Positions 34,407 to 44,805 are shown, numbered from the stretch's first letter. The stretch is 64,000 nt of DNA from Clostridium sp. 1001271B_151109_B4 (GCF_015670405.1 NZ_JADPBQ010000012.1:32344-96343); one strand, 5' to 3'. Made by a program: numbers and translations. The notes: generated by a model not told the origin, from the letters alone.

Positions 34407-34982
34407 ATGTTTTTAATTGTTGGATTAGGAAATCCAGGTAAAGAGTATGATGGAACAAGACATAACATAGGATTTGCTGCAATAGATTATATAGCAGATA
34501 AGTATAATATAGAATTAAATAGGATAAAATTTAAAGGTATATTTGGAGAGGGATTAATAAATGGGAAGAAGGTAATTTTATTAAAACCGACTACATATAT
34601 GAATTTAAGTGGAGAAAGTATTAGAGAAGTAGTTAACTTTTATAAAATAGACAATGAAGAAATAATTATAATTTATGATGATATTAGTTTAGATGTGGGA
34701 AGACTAAGAATAAGGGAAAAAGGAAGTCATGGAGGGCATAATGGAATAAAAAGTATTATAGCTAATTTAGGTAGTGACGTTTTTCCAAGAGTAAAAATTG
34801 GTGTAGGTGAACCTAAGGGGAATTTAGTTTCACATGTATTAGGAAAGTTTAGTGATGATGAAGTTCAAATATTAAAGGAATCAATAAAAGCTTCAAGTGA
34901 TGCTGTAAGTATAATAATTACTAAAGATACTAAAGAAGCGATGAATAAATTAAATGGTTTTAATGCGGGTAAAGAGAAGTAA
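34407..34982 (+). CDS. pth: Peptidyl-tRNA hydrolase
   Basis: A 191-residue esterase that frees tRNA from peptidyl-tRNA dropped by ribosomes; called SpoVC in Bacillus. Signatures: [19 protein letters not shown] with catalytic H19, [29 protein letters not shown] (conserved Asp), and [13 protein letters not shown]. Start ATG follows GGAGGAG. mfd begins 24 bases after the stop and is probably co-transcribed, as in Bacillus. Confidence 0.97.
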   Translation: MFLIVGLGNPGKEYDGTRHNIGFAAIDYIADKYNIELNRIKFKGIFGEGLINGKKVILLKPTTYMNLSGESIREVVNFYKIDNEEIIIIYDDISLDVGRLRIREKGSHGGHNGIKSIIANLGSDVFPRVKIGVGEPKGNLVSHVLGKFSDDEVQILKESIKASSDAVSIIITKDTKEAMNKLNGFNAGKEK

Positions 34983-35006
34983 ATAGGGAATATGGAAGGT
35001 GATACA

Positions 35007-38000
35007 ATGAGGTTACAAGGGCTATTGCAACCCTTAATTGAAAATGAAAAATTTATTGATATTTCGACGGGATTAAAGGCGAACGCTTTTCCAATAAATA
35101 TTGTTGGTTTATCAGAATCAGGAAAGAGCTATATTATAGATTCTATTTTTAATGAAATAGATAACTCGCTAGTTATAGTAACACATAATGAAATAGAAGC
35201 TAAAAATTTATATGATGATTTAAGTTTTTATTCAACTAATGTGTATTTTTTACCTATAAGAGAAGTTGTGTTTTATAATGTAGATGCTATTTCGGGTGAT
35301 TTAAGATGGGCTAGATTAAAGGTTATAAAAGAAATACTTAATAATAAAGCTAAAAAGATAATAGTTACTTCTATAGAAGCAATGACAGCATTATATACAC
35401 CTAGAGATAAATATTTAAGTTACAGTATTAATATAAAAAATGGTGATGAAGTAGACTTAAAAGATATTTCTAATAAATTAATTGAGTGTGGATATGAAAG
35501 AGTTGAAGTAGTAGAAGGAAAAGGTGAATTTTCATTTAGAGGAGGGATACTTGATGTTTTCCCTCCTATAGCCGTTTATCCATATAGAGTTGAATTGTTT
35601 GGTGATGAAATAGATTCGATTAGAACTTTTAATATAGAATCACAACGTAGCATTGAAAAAGTTAAATCTATTGAAATTTTTCCTGCAAAGGAAGTTATTG
35701 TTGATGAAGAAGCGAAAAAAAGAGCTAACGATACAATTATTAGTGAATTAAATTCTATATTAGAAAAAGCAAATAATAAAAGTAATGATCAAATTGAGAA
35801 AATATCAAGAATAGTAAATAAAAATTTAGAGATGTTGAATGAAACATCTACTTTTGAAACTGTTGATAGTTATTTACCTTTCTTTTATGAGAAGTCAGAG
35901 TCACTTTTTGATTATTTAGAGGGATATACATTTGTAATTGATGATTTAAAAAGATGTGAAGGAAAGCTTGAAAGTATATACTATGAATTTAATGAAAATT
36001 ACTTAGCATTTCTTCAAAGAGGAGATATTTTGCCCTCTCAAAATAAATTGCTTATTGACAAAGGTGAATTATTAGTTAATTTAGAAAAGTCAAAAGTTAT
36101 TACTTTAAATACATTTGAAAATCAAACAGATATATTATATCCAACAAAAAATATTGAGTTTAAGCAAATTACATCAAATACTTATAACGGACAGCTTGAT
36201 TTATTAATTGAAGATATAAAATTAAGAAAAGAAAATGGATATAGAACGTTAATCTTAGCTGGAACTAGAACTAGAGGTGAAAGGTTAGTAAAGACGTTAA
36301 GAGATAGAGATGTAGAAAGTGTTTATAAAGATAATGTTGACTCAATTGAATTAGGGCAAGTTGTTGTTACTTTTGGTAATTTAGTAAAGGGATTTGAGTA
36401 TCCAGATTTAAAGCTTTGTGTAATATCAGATAAGGAAGTATTTGGTGAAGCTAAGAAATCTCTTCCTAAAAAAAGTAACAAGAAAAAGGGTGTTGGGAAG
36501 ATTACTAGCTTTGCAGAGTTAAAACCAGGCGATTATGTTGTACATGCAAATCATGGGATAGGTGTATTTAAAGGAATAAAACAAATTGATATTGCAGGAA
36601 ATACAAGAGATTATTTAGATATTGTATATGATAAGGGTGATAAGCTTTATGTGCCAGTAGATCAACTAGATTTGGTTCAAAAATATATTGGTAGTGAAGG
36701 TAAGAGTCCTAAAGTAAATAAGCTAGGTGGAAATGAGTGGCAAAAGGCTAAAGCAAAAGTAAGAAAATCGATAAATGAAATAGCTGAAGATTTAGTAAAG
36801 CTTTATGCAGCTAGAGCAGCCCTAAAGGGATATAAATATTCTAAGGATACTGAATGGCAAAGACAATTTGAAGATGAGTTTCCATATGAAGAAACAGCAG
36901 ATCAATTATCATCATTAGAAGAGATTAAGCATGATATGGAATCTGATAAGCCAATGGATAGATTGCTTTGTGGTGACGTTGGATATGGAAAAACAGAGGT
37001 TGCAATAAGGGCAGCATTTAAGGCTGTGATGGATGGGAAACAAGTTGCATTTTTAGTTCCAACTACAATATTAGCAGAGCAACATTATAAAAATTTAGTT
37101 AAAAGATTTTCAGATTTTCCGGTTAAAATTGATATGGTAAGTAGATTTAGAACAGCTAAGCAGCAAAAAGCAACATTACAGGCGTTAAAAGAAGGAAATG
37201 TTGATATATTAATAGGAACTCACAGATTAGTATCAAAAGATATTGTTTTTAAAGATTTAGGATTATTAATAGTTGATGAAGAACAAAGATTTGGGGTTGC
37301 ACAAAAGGAAAAAATAAAATCAATTAAGAAGAATGTTGATGTACTAACATTAAGTGCAACACCTATTCCAAGAACACTTCATATGTCATTAACAGGGGTT
37401 AGGGATATTTCTGTTATTGAAACGCCTCCAGAAGAGAGATTTCCAATTCAAACTTATGTTGTAGAACAAAATGACCAGCTTATTAGAGATGCTATATTAA
37501 GAGAAATGTCAAGAGATGGGCAGGTTTATTTTGTATATAATAGAGTTGAAAGTATACAAGGAATGGCTCAATATATTAGTGAGTTAGTACCAGAGTGTAA
37601 GGTTGGAATAATCCATGGGCAAATGACTGAAAAAGAATTAGAATCTGAAATGATTAAGTTTATGCAGAAGGAATATGATGTTCTAGTCTGTACAACTATT
37701 ATAGAAACTGGTATTGATATTCAAAATGTAAATACTATGATAGTAAATAATGCTGATAAGATGGGATTATCACAATTATATCAATTAAGGGGAAGAGTTG
37801 GGCGTTCTAATAAAATTGCATATGCATATTTTATGTATACTAAAGATAAAGTTTTAACAGAGGTTGCTGAAAAAAGATTAAAAGCATTAAAGGACTTTAC
37901 TGAACTTGGATCAGGATTCAAAATAGCAATGAGGGACTTAGAAATAAGAGGAGCCGGAAATATGATGGGATCATCTCAACATGGACACATGGCAGCTATA

Positions 38001-38531
38001 GGATATGATTTATATTGTAGAATGCTTGAAGATACAGTTAAGTTAATTAAAGGCGAAATAGAACAAGAGCCAATTGAAACGACAGTTGATATTAAAATTG
38101 ATGCATATATTCCATCATCATATATTGAAGATGAAATTCAAAAAATTGAAGTTTATAAAAAAATTGCTGCAATTGAAAATAAGGATGATTATAATGACAT
38201 AAAGGATGAATTAGAGGATAGATATTCATCAATTCCGGAAGCGGTATACAACTTAATGGATATTGCATATGTTAAAAGTTTAGCTAAGATATTATTAATT
38301 GAAGAGATAAAAGAAACACCTAAAGAGGTAAGATTTAAGTTCCCAAAAGGATATAAAAAGGTTAATGATATTTATCATAAATTAATGAAAAAATATAAAG
38401 AAAATGTTGTGTTATACTTTGGAGAAACTCCATTTTTTGCGGTAAAAGTGAATAGTATTAAGCGTGAGGAAATATTAGATTTTTATAAAAAGCTTCTTAC
38501 TGACTTAATTAAAAATTCACGTAAAAAATAG
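35007..38531 (+). CDS. mfd: Transcription-repair coupling factor Mfd
   Basis: A 1174-residue ATP-driven translocase that removes stalled RNA polymerase at DNA lesions and recruits UvrA. Domains: UvrB-like N-terminus (1-~370), the polymerase-interacting CarD-like domain (about 500-570; FAELKPGDYVVHANHGIGVFKG), superfamily 2 helicase motor with Walker A GDVGYGKTEV (K662) and DEEQ (757-760), motif VI QLRGRVGRS, and the C-terminal regulatory D7 domain. Start ATG 35007 follows GGAAGGTG; an ATG at 34992 lies upstream of this site. Length is normal. In spore formers it also affects mutagenesis and recombination. Confidence 0.98.
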   Translation: MRLQGLLQPLIENEKFIDISTGLKANAFPINIVGLSESGKSYIIDSIFNEIDNSLVIVTHNEIEAKNLYDDLSFYSTNVYFLPIREVVFYNVDAISGDLRWARLKVIKEILNNKAKKIIVTSIEAMTALYTPRDKYLSYSINIKNGDEVDLKDISNKLIECGYERVEVVEGKGEFSFRGGILDVFPPIAVYPYRVELFGDEIDSIRTFNIESQRSIEKVKSIEIFPAKEVIVDEEAKKRANDTIISELNSILEKANNKSNDQIEKISRIVNKNLEMLNETSTFETVDSYLPFFYEKSESLFDYLEGYTFVIDDLKRCEGKLESIYYEFNENYLAFLQRGDILPSQNKLLIDKGELLVNLEKSKVITLNTFENQTDILYPTKNIEFKQITSNTYNGQLDLLIEDIKLRKENGYRTLILAGTRTRGERLVKTLRDRDVESVYKDNVDSIELGQVVVTFGNLVKGFEYPDLKLCVISDKEVFGEAKKSLPKKSNKKKGVGKITSFAELKPGDYVVHANHGIGVFKGIKQIDIAGNTRDYLDIVYDKGDKLYVPVDQLDLVQKYIGSEGKSPKVNKLGGNEWQKAKAKVRKSINEIAEDLVKLYAARAALKGYKYSKDTEWQRQFEDEFPYEETADQLSSLEEIKHDMESDKPMDRLLCGDVGYGKTEVAIRAAFKAVMDGKQVAFLVPTTILAEQHYKNLVKRFSDFPVKIDMVSRFRTAKQQKATLQALKEGNVDILIGTHRLVSKDIVFKDLGLLIVDEEQRFGVAQKEKIKSIKKNVDVLTLSATPIPRTLHMSLTGVRDISVIETPPEERFPIQTYVVEQNDQLIRDAILREMSRDGQVYFVYNRVESIQGMAQYISELVPECKVGIIHGQMTEKELESEMIKFMQKEYDVLVCTTIIETGIDIQNVNTMIVNNADKMGLSQLYQLRGRVGRSNKIAYAYFMYTKDKVLTEVAEKRLKALKDFTELGSGFKIAMRDLEIRGAGNMMGSSQHGHMAAIGYDLYCRMLEDTVKLIKGEIEQEPIETTVDIKIDAYIPSSYIEDEIQKIEVYKKIAAIENKDDYNDIKDELEDRYSSIPEAVYNLMDIAYVKSLAKILLIEEIKETPKEVRFKFPKGYKKVNDIYHKLMKKYKENVVLYFGETPFFAVKVNSIKREEILDFYKKLLTDLIKNSRKK

Positions 38532-38615
38532 ATAGTAGAATTTGAATAAAAAGGATATAACTGATATACTAGGGTATATAACAAATTATTATGAATGTAA
38601 AGTGAGGGAAATAAA

Positions 38616-39629
38616 TTGAGAAATATAAAAAATATAGTAGCTATCGCAACAGTTGCTGTTATGGCGTTTTCAATGGCTGGTTGTAAGATGATAGAAAAAA
38701 CTCCGGAAGCTATACAAAAGACTGTACTAGCAAAGGTTGGAAGTGACAAAATTACTATGGCTGATGTTAATAGCGAATTACAGGCTGATATAGACTATTT
38801 AATTGAAACATACGGTGAAGATTATGAAAATAAAATAGATGATACATTAAAAGCTAAATTAAAGAGTGCAAGACAAAGTGTTCTTGAACAATTAGTAGAT
38901 GATAAAGTATTAATTACTAAGGGAACAGAACTTGGATATATTCCATCAGATGATGAATTAGCAACTGAGATAGAAACTGAAAGACAAAACTTTGTTGAAG
39001 CTTATGGCGGAGAAGATGGATTACAAGAAGCATTAGAATATTACGGAATGAGCGATGAGAAATTTAATTCATTCCTTGAAAATTTAGTGAAAGTTCAAAA
39101 GGTTACTGATGCAATAACAGCAGATGTAACTGTAACTGATGAAGATATTGAAACTTATTATAATGAAAATATAGCTAATTATACTAAAAAAGCTGGAGCA
39201 AATGCTAAACATATTTTATTTGAAACAGAAGAAGAAGCACAAGCAGCTAAGGATAAAATAAATTCTGGTGAAGCTACTTTTGATGAGATATATGCAGAAT
39301 ATGAAGCTAATGCAACTTCAGGAACTTTCCCATTATCAGAAAATTTAGGATATGTTGAAAATGAACAAGAAAACTTTGATACTGACTTCTTAGCTGGATT
39401 TAAGGTATTAAAAGAAGGTGAAATTTCAGATCCTGTTCAAAGTTCATTTGGATACCATATAATAAAGGTTGATGGAGTTCAAACTGAAGATACAGTAACT
39501 CCACTTGATGAAGTAAAAGATTCTATTAAATCAACTTTAGAGAGTAAGAAGAAAGAAGAATTATATAATTCAACATTAGAACAATGGAAAAAAGATTTAA
39601 ATGTTAAATTATATGAAGATAGACTTTAG
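38616..39629 (+). CDS. prsA: PrsA-like peptidyl-prolyl isomerase lipoprotein
   Basis: A 337-residue foldase anchored on the outer face of the membrane. The signal peptide ends in lipobox MAGC with the lipidated C23. An SurA-N-like helical domain (about 35-185) holds the chaperone part. A parvulin domain (about 195-300) has AKHILFETEEEA, FDEIYAEYE, and FGYHIIKVDG. Start is TTG at 38616 behind GTGAGGGA. It lies after mfd, as in many clostridia, and ends at a strong terminator. Expected clients are secreted enzymes and wall proteins. Confidence 0.94.
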   Translation: MRNIKNIVAIATVAVMAFSMAGCKMIEKTPEAIQKTVLAKVGSDKITMADVNSELQADIDYLIETYGEDYENKIDDTLKAKLKSARQSVLEQLVDDKVLITKGTELGYIPSDDELATEIETERQNFVEAYGGEDGLQEALEYYGMSDEKFNSFLENLVKVQKVTDAITADVTVTDEDIETYYNENIANYTKKAGANAKHILFETEEEAQAAKDKINSGEATFDEIYAEYEANATSGTFPLSENLGYVENEQENFDTDFLAGFKVLKEGEISDPVQSSFGYHIIKVDGVQTEDTVTPLDEVKDSIKSTLESKKKEELYNSTLEQWKKDLNVKLYEDRL

Positions 39630-39639
39630 TTTCTAGTGA

Positions 39640-39681
39640 AAAGCCAAACAAGATTTTTATAATCTTGTTTGGCTTTTTTTA
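39640..39681 (+). terminator. Terminator of prsA
   Basis: 16-bp stem AAAGCCAAACAAGATT (39640-39655) / complement (39661-39676), 5-base loop, T run to 39680. Confidence 0.93.
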
Positions 39682-39922
39682 TTATTATAAATAATAAATT
39701 GAATTTTAGGGAAATTTATTAGTGGAGATATGGAAGATATTATTTTAAAGTTTCATAATTGTTATTTGAATTTAATAATTGGAAAATTGCCATAGACTTC
39801 ATATAATTCCTCTTTAGATAGTAGAGGATAAATATTGGGTATATGTGTATAAAATTTCTAATACTTCAAATAATAATAATGCAGTTAATCATATAACATA
39901 ATTAAGGAGGTAACTCATAGTA

Positions 39923-40471
39923 ATGAAAGCTACAGGAATAGTAAGACGTATTGATGATTTAGGAAGAGTAGTTATACCAAAGGAAATAAGAAGAACATTA
40001 AGAATTAGAGAAGGGGATCCATTAGAAATATTTACAGATAGAGAAGGTGGTGTAATCTTAAAGAAATACTCACCAATAGGAGAATTAACTGATTTCTCTA
40101 AGGAGTATGCTGAAAGCTTGCAACAAGCAATTGGACATATTGTTTTAATTGCTGATAAAGATGCCTTTATATCAGTAAGTGGAGCAACAAAGAAAGATTA
40201 TATTGAAAGAAAAATAAGTTCAGAGTTAGAAGCTATAATGGATGGTAGAAAACCTTCTATCATAACAGATAATGGTAAAACAATTCCGTTACATAATGAT
40301 GAGGAACCAGGAGAATATACAAGCCAAGTAATAGCACCAATAATTGCTGAAGGAGATGCAATTGGAGCTGTACTTATTGTATCAAAGGAATCTGGAGATG
40401 TATTTGGGGATTTAGAATTAAAATTAGCTGAAACTGCAGCGTCTTTCTTAGGAAAGCAAATGGAACAATAA
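39923..40471 (+). CDS. spoVT: Stage V sporulation regulator SpoVT
   Basis: A 182-residue DNA-binding protein with an N-terminal AbrB-like swapped-hairpin domain (MKATGIVRRIDDLGRVVIPKEI to LKKYSP, 1-52) and a C-terminal GAF-like domain (about 55-178). In Bacillus it tunes sigma-G genes in the forespore; in clostridia loss affects spore maturation. Start ATG follows TTAAGGAGG. It lies alone between prsA and yabM with a 290-base upstream gap. GTATA with AATACTT 16 bases on (39839-39866) is a very weak sigma-G-like match that I do not rely on. Confidence 0.96.
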   Translation: MKATGIVRRIDDLGRVVIPKEIRRTLRIREGDPLEIFTDREGGVILKKYSPIGELTDFSKEYAESLQQAIGHIVLIADKDAFISVSGATKKDYIERKISSELEAIMDGRKPSIITDNGKTIPLHNDEEPGEYTSQVIAPIIAEGDAIGAVLIVSKESGDVFGDLELKLAETAASFLGKQMEQ

Positions 40472-40586
40472 ATAATACTAAACATATTACAATATTTGTT
40501 GAACAATTATACAATATTTGTAATAATACCTCTAAGCTTTAAATAAAAATTAGTAGTAGTCAGTAATTTGAGTTTGGAGGTATTTT

Positions 40587-42116
40587 ATGAAAAAGCAATC
40601 TCTTATAAAAGGAAGCTTAGTATTAGGAGTGGCAGGAATGTTAGCAAAAGTATTAGGCTTTTTCTTTAGATGGCCATTAATTATGTTAATTGGTGATGAA
40701 GGAATAGGGTATTATCAATTATCATATCCGTTATACATGTTTTATGTAGGAATGGCAAGTGGGGTTCCGGTAGCAGTTTCTAAAATGATATCAGAAAAAA
40801 ATGCTGTTGGGGATGTTGAAGGTAGTTATGAAGTTGTTAAAGAATCTTCTTTTTTGATGATAACATTAGGCGTAGGTACTTCATTAATATTATTCTTCTT
40901 TGCAAAGCCAATTATTAGTTTCTTAAAATGGGATATGAAATCTTATTATTCATTAATAGGTATATCTTTTGCACCAATGATGGTTTCATTCGTTACTATA
41001 TTTAGAGGTTTCTTTCAAGGTCTTCAAAATATGACACCATCTGGGGTATCACAGGTATTAGAACAAATAGGAAGAGTGATAATTGGAGTTGGACTAGCCT
41101 ATTTTCTTTTTAGTAAGGGGGTTGAATATTCTGCAGGAGGAGCAGCTTTTGGAGCTGCGGGAGGAGCTTTTATTGCAGGAATATATTTGATTATAAAATA
41201 TAGACATGTAAAAAAAGAAATGGGAATAAGAAAAGTTAAAACTAATCCGGAATTATTAAGCAAAATATTAAAGATTGCAATACCAATTTCTATTGGTGCT
41301 ACAGTGGGAACGATAATGAATTTAATTGATTCTATATTAGTACCACAAAAGTTGATTGAATCAGGGGTTGTAAATGCAACGGCTTTATATGGACAACTTA
41401 CTGGTAAAGCAGCTGTGTTAGTTAATATACCTTTAACATTATCAGTAGCAATTTGTACATCATTACTTCCGATAATAGCAGAAAACTATATACTAAATAG
41501 AAAAGAAGAAATGCAAAGTAAAATTAATATCGCAATGAAATTATCAGCAGTTATTGCATTGCCAGCTACATTAGGAATGTTTTGTTTAGCAGGACCTATA
41601 ATGAAGTTAGTATTTTTTGATAGGTATGAGGGGATTGAAATATTAAGATATCTATCACTATCTATACCTTTTGTTATTGTAACTCAAACAACAACTTCTG
41701 TTTTGCAGGCAACAAATCATTATATAAGACCTGTTATAAATCTAGTAATAGGATGTATTGTAAAGGTAATTTTAACTACAATATTAGTGCCGATGCCAGA
41801 AATAAATATTTTTGGGGCTGTAATAGCAAGTGTTTCTGCTTATGTAGTAGTTACTATATTAAATCTTATAGCACTTAAAAGTAAAATTAAATGTAAAGTA
41901 AGCATTTATGATTCATTTATAAAACCAGCATATGCATCAGTTGTAATGATAGTAGTTGTTTTATTTAGCTATGATTTTATTATGAAAAAAATAGACAGTA
42001 ACAGTATTTCTTGCTTATTATCAATATTTATGGGTATTATTATATATATAATAGCTATTCTACTTTTTAAAGTGTTTAATGTTGATGAAATAAAAAATAG
42101 ATTAGTAAGAAAATGA
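40587..42116 (+). CDS. yabM: MOP-superfamily flippase (YabM/SpoVB-like)
   Basis: A 509-residue integral membrane protein with about 14 hydrophobic segments, of the polysaccharide-exporter/MurJ-like group of the MOP superfamily. The N-terminus SLIKGSLVLGVAGMLAKVLGFFFR is typical. Relatives move lipid-linked saccharides, and SpoVB is needed for spore cortex in Bacillus. Position between spoVT and yabN corresponds to Bacillus yabM. Start ATG follows TTTGGAGG. yabN starts 20 bases after its stop, so they form one unit. Confidence 0.92.
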   Translation: MKKQSLIKGSLVLGVAGMLAKVLGFFFRWPLIMLIGDEGIGYYQLSYPLYMFYVGMASGVPVAVSKMISEKNAVGDVEGSYEVVKESSFLMITLGVGTSLILFFFAKPIISFLKWDMKSYYSLIGISFAPMMVSFVTIFRGFFQGLQNMTPSGVSQVLEQIGRVIIGVGLAYFLFSKGVEYSAGGAAFGAAGGAFIAGIYLIIKYRHVKKEMGIRKVKTNPELLSKILKIAIPISIGATVGTIMNLIDSILVPQKLIESGVVNATALYGQLTGKAAVLVNIPLTLSVAICTSLLPIIAENYILNRKEEMQSKINIAMKLSAVIALPATLGMFCLAGPIMKLVFFDRYEGIEILRYLSLSIPFVIVTQTTTSVLQATNHYIRPVINLVIGCIVKVILTTILVPMPEINIFGAVIASVSAYVVVTILNLIALKSKIKCKVSIYDSFIKPAYASVVMIVVVLFSYDFIMKKIDSNSISCLLSIFMGIIIYIIAILLFKVFNVDEIKNRLVRK

Positions 42117-42136
42117 TATAAGGAGAGTACTGTATA

Positions 42137-43585
42137 ATGATAAAAATAGTTGGATTAGGACCTGGTTCACCAGATGCTTTAACTATAGGAGCTGTGAGAG
42201 CTTTAGAGGAAAGTAAAAATCTTTATTTTAGAACAGAAAAGCATCCTACAGTTGATTATTTAAAAAAGGGATTAACTTCTTTTAAGACTTGCGATAATTA
42301 TTATGAAGAAGGAAGTAGTTTTGATGAGGTGTATTCTAATATTGCAAATGAAATGATAGAAGAATATAAAAAGTGTGGCGAACTAGTTTATGCTGTTCCA
42401 GGACATCCTTTAGTAGCAGAAAGATCAGTTTTAAATCTTATTAACTTATGTAATGAAAATAATATAGAATACAAAATACTACCTGCAGTTAGTTTTGTGG
42501 ATGCTATGATGGATAGGCTACAAATTGATCCAATAGAAGGACTAAAAATAATAGATGCATTTGATATAAAAAATCAAATATTAGATAAAAGAATTGGTAC
42601 TATAATTACTCAAGTATATAATGTATTAATTGCTTCTGAAGTGAAACTTGAGTTACTTGAATATTATAATGATGAAACAGAGATATACTATGTAAGAGCA
42701 GCAGGAATAGAAGGAGAAGAGTCTATAAGAAAAATTCCTCTATATGAATTAGATATGCAAGAAGATATAGATTATTTAACTTCAGTATATATTCCTAAAG
42801 ATATAAATAATAAAAAGGATTTTTATGATTTAATTAATACAATAGAAACTTTAAGAGGCGAAGATGGATGTGCTTGGGATAGAGAACAAACTCATGAAAG
42901 TATTAAAAATTCTCTTATAGAAGAAGCGTATGAAGCTGTAGAAGCTATAGATGATGATAATATAGATGGATTAATAGAAGAATTAGGCGATGTTTTATTA
43001 CAAGTTGTATTCCATTCTGTAATTGGAAAAGAAGATGGATATTTTAATATATCTGATGTTATAGAAGCAATAACTTCAAAAATGATCTATAGACATCCTC
43101 ATGTTTTTAGTGATGGAGTTGCTAATTCATCTAAAGAAGTTTTAGAAAATTGGGATGAATTAAAGAGAAAAGAAAAGAATTATGAAACTCTGTCTGAAGA
43201 AATTGAAGGGATAGCAAAGACGTTACCTGCATTAACAAAAGCACATAAGGTGCAAAAAAAGGTTTCGAAGGTTGGCTTTGATTTTCAAGATGTAAATGAA
43301 GCCGTTAAAAAAATAGAAGAAGAAATAAATGAAGTACTAGATGTATATAAATCCAATAATATGGAAAAAATAATAGATGAAGTTGGTGATTTATTATTTG
43401 CTTGTGTTAACGTAGCTAGATTATTAAATGTTGATGAAGAAGAAGCACTAAATAAATCAATCAAAAAGTTTGTTAAAAGATTTAAATTTGTTGAGGAAAA
43501 TTTATTAAGACAAAACAAAAATTTAAATGAATCTACATTAGATGAAATGAATGCTTTATGGGAAGATTCAAAAAAATACGATTAA
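42137..43585 (+). CDS. yabN: YabN: tetrapyrrole methylase-like domain fused to MazG pyrophosphohydrolase
   Basis: A 482-residue two-domain protein. Residues 1-225 resemble SAM-dependent tetrapyrrole methylases (VGLGPGSPDALTIGA, AVPGHPLVAE). Residues 235-482 are a duplicated MazG module; the first copy has the metal-binding EEAYEAVEAI and EELGDVLLQVVFHS, the second EEINEVLDVY and DEVGDLLFACVN. MazG domains destroy non-canonical NTPs. The fusion is normal for Firmicutes in this position. Start ATG follows AAGGAGAG. The role of the methylase part is unknown. Confidence 0.95.
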   Translation: MIKIVGLGPGSPDALTIGAVRALEESKNLYFRTEKHPTVDYLKKGLTSFKTCDNYYEEGSSFDEVYSNIANEMIEEYKKCGELVYAVPGHPLVAERSVLNLINLCNENNIEYKILPAVSFVDAMMDRLQIDPIEGLKIIDAFDIKNQILDKRIGTIITQVYNVLIASEVKLELLEYYNDETEIYYVRAAGIEGEESIRKIPLYELDMQEDIDYLTSVYIPKDINNKKDFYDLINTIETLRGEDGCAWDREQTHESIKNSLIEEAYEAVEAIDDDNIDGLIEELGDVLLQVVFHSVIGKEDGYFNISDVIEAITSKMIYRHPHVFSDGVANSSKEVLENWDELKRKEKNYETLSEEIEGIAKTLPALTKAHKVQKKVSKVGFDFQDVNEAVKKIEEEINEVLDVYKSNNMEKIIDEVGDLLFACVNVARLLNVDEEEALNKSIKKFVKRFKFVEENLLRQNKNLNESTLDEMNALWEDSKKYD

Positions 43586-43766
43586 TAGAAGAGATATAGA
43601 ATTTCTGCAGCTTTAGAAGGACTTTTATAGTTTATGCAGAATATTTTAAGAAGAGGAATATAAAAAATGACTATACTACAAGAAAAAGTTGTAATAAATA
43701 TATTTTTATAGAAAAAAGCCCGTATTACTATAGACTACTGAATAAAGTGGATATATAATAAGGTAA

Positions 43767-43803
43767 TGTAGTTATAGTACATAATTAAAAATAGTTAACT
43801 ACA
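43767..43803 (+). other. Inverted repeat upstream of hup
   Basis: TGTAGTTA (43767-43774) and TAACTACA (43796-43803) around a 21-base A/T spacer, 37 bases before the hup start. It could be a leader hairpin or an operator, for example for HU autoregulation. The rest of the 254-base yabN-hup gap holds a second dyad, TTCTGCA (43603-43609) / TGCAGAA (43635-43641), and nothing else that I can name. Confidence 0.4.
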
Positions 43804-43839
43804 ATATTTTTAACTGTTTATTTAAGGAGGATGTAAATC

Positions 43840-44115
43840 GTGAATAAAGCAGAATTAATTACTAGCATGGCAGAAAAAAGCCAATTAACAAAGAAGGATG
43901 CAGAAACTGCATTAAAAGCATTCATTGATTCAGTTCAAGAAGCTTTAGAAAATGGTGAAAAAGTTCAATTGGTTGGATTTGGTACTTTCGAAACTAGAGA
44001 AAGAGCAGCTAGAGAAGGAAGAAACCCAAGAACTAAAGAAACTATAAACATTCCAGCTTCTACTGTACCAGTATTTAAAGCAGGTAAGGAATTTAAAGAA
44101 AGAGTTAATAAGTAA
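43840..44115 (+). CDS. hup: HU-type nucleoid DNA-binding protein
   Basis: A 91-residue histone-like protein that bends DNA as a dimer. The helical N-terminus (ELITSMAEKSQLTKKDAE) and the DNA-gripping arms (GFGTFETRERAAREGRNPRTKETINIPAS, proline at the arm tip) are complete. Start GTG follows AAGGAGG. It stands between yabN and the yabO homologue and has its own terminator. Codon use is typical of highly expressed genes. Confidence 0.97.
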   Translation: MNKAELITSMAEKSQLTKKDAETALKAFIDSVQEALENGEKVQLVGFGTFETRERAAREGRNPRTKETINIPASTVPVFKAGKEFKERVNK

Positions 44116-44126
44116 TTATAATTTTT

Positions 44127-44151
44127 AAGCCCGGGTTATCTCGGGTTTTTT
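44127..44151 (+). terminator. Terminator of hup
   Basis: Stem AAGCCCG / CGGGTTT with an 8-base loop, then TTTTT. Confidence 0.85.
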
Positions 44152-44189
44152 AATACCTAAAATTAATGAACTTATGTGGAGGATATAAT

Positions 44190-44450
44190 ATGAGATTAGA
44201 TAAATATTTAAAAGTATCGAGAATAATAAAAAGAAGAACAGTAGCTAAAGAAGCTTGTGAAGGTGGAAGGGTTTCAATTAATGATAAGGTGGCAAAACCA
44301 TCAACTAATATAAATGAAGGCGATATAATAGAAATTACTTTTGCAAATAGAAAGCTTAAGGCAAGAATTATTAATATTGCTGAGCATGTGAGAAAAGAAA
44401 ATGCTAAAGAAATGTATGAGATTTTAGAAGGTGTAGAAGATCAAGAATAA
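44190..44450 (+). CDS. rqcP: S4-domain ribosome quality control protein RqcP (YabO)
   Basis: An 86-residue RNA-binding protein, nearly all S4 domain (MRLDKYLKVSRIIKRRTVAKEACEGG, RVSINDKVAKPS). The Bacillus homologue binds stalled 50S subunits and helps RqcH add alanine tails to incomplete peptides. Start ATG 44190 follows GTGGAGG; an upstream in-frame ATG at 44166 precedes that site. It begins the yabO-yabP-yabQ-divIC string, with 52 bases before yabP. Confidence 0.94.
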   Translation: MRLDKYLKVSRIIKRRTVAKEACEGGRVSINDKVAKPSTNINEGDIIEITFANRKLKARIINIAEHVRKENAKEMYEILEGVEDQE

Positions 44451-44502
44451 TTTTTGATGATACTTCATATATTTAATCAAGAAATATATGGAGGAGTAAA
44501 TA

Positions 44503-44796
44503 ATGGAGAAAAAATTAGAGGGTAGGATAGAGGATAATAGAGGAAATATTATATTAGAAAATAGAAAGAAAATGACATTAACTGGAGTAGAGGAAGTAAT
44601 TAGTTTTGATGATGAAAAAATATTACTCAATACTAAACTTGGGGCGTTAACAATAAAAGGTCAAAATTTGAAAATGAATAAGCTTGATGTACAAAATGGT
44701 GATGTAATGATTAATGGAGAAATATATTACATCGTTTATAGTGGAAAAGAAGTTAAAAAAGAAAAGGAAAGCATAATTGGAAGGCTTTTCAAATAG
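44503..44796 (+). CDS. yabP: Sporulation protein YabP
   Basis: A 97-residue YabP-family protein (ENRKKMTLTGVEEVISFDDEKILLNTKLG, ALTIKGQNLKMNKLDVQNGDV, G-EIYYIVYS). In Bacillus it is made in the mother cell and needed with YabQ for efficient sporulation; it localises to the forespore surface. The fold is predicted beta-rich. Start ATG follows ATGGAGGAG. yabQ begins 9 bases after the stop, so expression is coupled. Confidence 0.95.
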   Translation: MEKKLEGRIEDNRGNIILENRKKMTLTGVEEVISFDDEKILLNTKLGALTIKGQNLKMNKLDVQNGDVMINGEIYYIVYSGKEVKKEKESIIGRLFK

Positions 44797-44805
44797 GGGG
44801 TTATT

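Noticed and set aside
39839..39866. Sigma-G promoter before spoVT
   Set aside because: Only a weak GTATA/AATACTT match; in such A/T-rich DNA this occurs by chance.
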